NCBI RefSeq assembly: GCF_016097405.1
Contig: NZ_JAEHGD010000001.1
Coordinates: forward strand, 1,423,693-1,487,692
Reading direction: 5' to 3'
Source: a methane-oxidizing endosymbiont of Gigantopelta aegis
GTDB lineage: Bacteria; Pseudomonadota; Gammaproteobacteria; Methylococcales; Methylomonadaceae
DNA: 64,000 bases
The notes under the pieces were generated by a model. That model did not search any database. It saw only the letters and a list, made by a program, of their open reading frames with translations, and was not told the DNA's origin. The position numbers and the translations under genes were made by a program. Of the stretch, positions 61,930 through 64,000 are shown in pieces; the stretch's first letter is position 1, and each line of letters begins with the position of its first letter.

Positions 61930-63099
61930 ATGAAAACTTCTTCAAGATTATACGAGAATCTACTTTTGGAAAAAGATTTATCAATGGGGCTGGTGTTGCT
62001 CGAAAGTCATCTAGATGGAATGCTGGAGCGGGTTCAACAGAACAGTGCCGCTTTAAAACGGTTTCAGAAATTCGAGATGGGCTTGCTTGGTCTGAACACG
62101 TTGGCCGAAATGATTGAGTATGTTTTAACCTATACTCAGAACTTTTTTGAGCTAGATCATGTCAGCTTCTGTCTGATTGATGAAAATAATGAAATTAGTC
62201 GTTATCTGGTCGAAGACCGTTACGATTATAAAAATCGGCAAGGCCTGATACTATTGAGTGAGAAAGATTTCTTTTATGACCGCTTAGGCGCTATGGCGCG
62301 GCCTTATTTGGGCGCTTATATGCCAAAATTATGCGATTATTTTTTTCTGGAACAGGAAAAGCCGGCATCTGTGGCTGTTTTGCCACTAAATCGTCGCGGC
62401 AGGATATTAGGCTCGCTTAATCTGGGCAGTTTAAAGCCGGATCGGTTTTCGATGAGCATGGCGACAGATTTTATCGAACATATGATTTCGGTTATCAGCA
62501 TTTGTCTGGAAAATAATCTGAATTTTGAAACCATGCGCCGAACCACGTTAATCGACACTTTGACCGGCGTTAATAATCGTTTTTTCTGGGAGCAGCGCAT
62601 TGATGAAGAATTGGATCGCAGTAGCCGCAATAATCAACCCTTAACCTGCTTGTTTCTGGATATTGATTTTTTCAAAAAAGTGAATGATGTTTATGGGCAT
62701 CAGGCCGGTGATTATGTGTTGACGGAAGTTGCTGGAACCATAAAGAAACAATTACGCAGCAATGATGTCTTAGCGCGTTATGGCGGGGAAGAGTTTGTTG
62801 CTTTGTTATCTAATATCGATGAGGGAAAGGCCGATGAGATTTCCGAGCGCATCCGTTTAGCTATCAGCCAATTAACATTAAACTATAACGGTGATGATAT
62901 ACCGGTTACAATTTCTATTGGCTCAGCGTCTTATCAACCTAATAGCGCATTTTCCTGTCCCTCGTCAGACATTGCCGAGGCTTTGATAAAGCAAGCGGAT
63001 ACGGCGTTGTATGAGGCCAAGAGAAAAGGCCGTAACCGGGTGGAAAATGGTGGCCGAATTGCCACAATCAATCGTCAACTCGATCATAAAATTGCTTAA
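61930..63099 (+). CDS. Diguanylate cyclase with DUF484/GAF-like sensor
   Basis: 389 residues. Residues ~20-200 resemble the DUF484 GAF group (LVLLESHLDGMLERVQQN, FFELDHVSFCLID, VAVLPLNRRGRILGSLNLGS). The GGDEF domain follows (IDTLTGVNNRFFWEQRI, CLFLDIDFFKKVNDVYGHQAGD, RYGGEEF) with RSND as I-site. It makes c-di-GMP. It is soluble. ATG 61930 follows GAGCTGCTAGAATT, a weak ribosome site. Divergent from the DNA ligase gene. Confidence 0.92.
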   Translation: MKTSSRLYENLLLEKDLSMGLVLLESHLDGMLERVQQNSAALKRFQKFEMGLLGLNTLAEMIEYVLTYTQNFFELDHVSFCLIDENNEISRYLVEDRYDYKNRQGLILLSEKDFFYDRLGAMARPYLGAYMPKLCDYFFLEQEKPASVAVLPLNRRGRILGSLNLGSLKPDRFSMSMATDFIEHMISVISICLENNLNFETMRRTTLIDTLTGVNNRFFWEQRIDEELDRSSRNNQPLTCLFLDIDFFKKVNDVYGHQAGDYVLTEVAGTIKKQLRSNDVLARYGGEEFVALLSNIDEGKADEISERIRLAISQLTLNYNGDDIPVTISIGSASYQPNSAFSCPSSDIAEALIKQADTALYEAKRKGRNRVENGGRIATINRQLDHKIA

Positions 63100-63194
63100 A
63101 TGCCGTTTCAATGAAGTCATAAGTTTACGTTGGAAGTGCTGGCACGAATTCTTGTTGTCCTGAGCTTGCGAGCACCTCATCTATTCCCACAAAA

Positions 63195-64000
63195 ATGTCA
63201 AAACCTCCCGCAGTAAAGTCGCACCCGGTCAATTTAGTCCAACACTATGAGCAACAGGTTGAAGAGCAAGGTTTGATTTTTGACCTGGCACAGTTGAATG
63301 TTGTTCAACATCTGCAAGTTATTCTCGATCAGTTAGCCGCAGAGTCTGTGCGGAGAAAGCGCTGGTTTGGGCGGAAAAAGAAGCCGTCGTCATCTCAGGG
63401 TGTCCAGCATTTATATATCTATGGCGAGGTAGGACGGGGCAAATCCATGTTGATGGATATGTTTTATCACGCCTGTCCAATATCCCAAAAACGGCGGGTT
63501 CATTTTCATACCTTTATGCAGGAAGTTCATCAGTTTGTTCACAACTGGACGCAACAGGGCAATGTGATGTCAGCAATGGGGGAAGAGATTAGCCAATCTG
63601 CTCGTTTATTGTGTTTTGATGAATTCCATGTAACCGATATTGCCGACGCTATGATTATGGAACGTTTGTTTCAAAGTCTGTTTGATCAAGGCGTTTGTGT
63701 CGTGATTACATCAAATCGACATCCCTCCGATTTATATCAAGGGGGACTATTACGCGAACAGTTTTTGCGTTTTGTGAATAAGTTGTTGAACAAGGTTGAT
63801 GTGGTGGAATTGACGGCAAAGCAGGATTATCGGCGGCAAGGCGTGGCTTCAGAGCAGCTGCGTTTTATTTATCCTCTAGGGCAGGATAGCACAGCCTGTC
63901 TCCAGCAACGTTATCATCAGTTAAGCGATGCCGGTGTGGTTGAAGCAGGCATCGTACAAATATCAGGCCGAAAGATTCAGGTTGAAGCCTGGCACGGGCG
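63195..64000 (+). CDS. zapE: ZapE/AFG1-like ATPase, N-terminal part
   Basis: Starts ATG 63195 and is still open at the window edge (about 268 residues seen of ~370). MSKPPAVKSHPVNLVQHYEQQV is a typical start; Walker A is YGEVGRGKSMLMDMF; Walker B is LLCFDEFHVTDIADAMI; then VITSNRHPSDLY. ZapE is an ATPase that binds near the FtsZ ring in enterobacteria, and relatives in mitochondria are called AFG1. No strong ribosome site: CCCACAAAA precedes the ATG. Confidence 0.92.
   Translation, partial: MSKPPAVKSHPVNLVQHYEQQVEEQGLIFDLAQLNVVQHLQVILDQLAAESVRRKRWFGRKKKPSSSQGVQHLYIYGEVGRGKSMLMDMFYHACPISQKRRVHFHTFMQEVHQFVHNWTQQGNVMSAMGEEISQSARLLCFDEFHVTDIADAMIMERLFQSLFDQGVCVVITSNRHPSDLYQGGLLREQFLRFVNKLLNKVDVVELTAKQDYRRQGVASEQLRFIYPLGQDSTACLQQRYHQLSDAGVVEAGIVQISGRKIQVEAWHG

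Overview
The window looks like chromosomal DNA of a gammaproteobacterium. A methanotroph-type (Methylococcales-like) host is plausible, because acetate kinase and phosphoketolase form one operon and the housekeeping genes (uvrB, hemF, ppa, moaC/D/E, zapE, selD/mnmH) read as gammaproteobacterial; no taxonomic marker proves this. The region is rich in c-di-GMP genes (1-344, 386-1276, 51163-54476, 61930-63099) and unusually rich in insertion sequences. Everything here was read by eye, without database searches.

Layout. 1-7151: the end of an EAL protein, a GGDEF protein, a 113-residue gene split by an ISAs1 element, and an ackA-xfp operon whose xfp 3' end is cut off by a deleted IS5-type element. 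7315-15360: a minus-strand run of B12-binding radical SAM protein, hotdog-like protein, phospholipase-D-like protein and alpha/beta hydrolase, with an IS3-type element in codon 26-27 of the phospholipase-D gene. 15502-25836: membrane and lipoprotein genes, a heavy-metal RND efflux operon, and a selD fusion. 25803-31182: mnmH, a DUF2442/DUF4160 pair, tRNA-Phe, hemF, and a broken yfdX-hdeD pair.

31311-46371 is the most striking part: a minimal type I-F2 (I-Fv) CRISPR-Cas locus of cas1, cas2-3, cas7fv, cas5fv and cas6f, with no csy1/csy2 large or small subunit genes. Its array has 84 repeats and is transcribed right to left from a promoter abutting the first repeat. One old spacer carries an IS630 element, which in turn carries an IS3-type element. 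A vapBC pair, with its toxin broken by a probable 7-bp deletion, lies on the opposite strand between cas1 and cas2-3. A 529-bp MITE sits directly upstream of cas1, and an inverted relative lies at 56449-56969.

47054-64000: an aminotransferase, uvrB, a short-chain dehydrogenase, a REC-PAS-PAS-GGDEF-EAL gene split by a second IS630-type element, a tungstate/molybdate-type permease with moaC facing moaDE, ppa, a DUF2797 gene, a di-haem peroxidase, a divergent NAD-dependent DNA ligase, a diguanylate cyclase, and the start of zapE.

Taken together, the five complete or deleted IS copies inserted in protein genes can each be excised on paper to restore an open frame across the junction, using their target duplications (2, 2, 2, 4 and 10 bp); yfdX has a separate frameshift as well. 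The same operation on the IS630 in the array restores a 32-nt spacer. This points to recent IS activity. Several single-base frameshifts elsewhere (hdeD, yfdX, the DUF4160 gene, transposases) could be true decay or, where they fall in homopolymers, sequencing errors.
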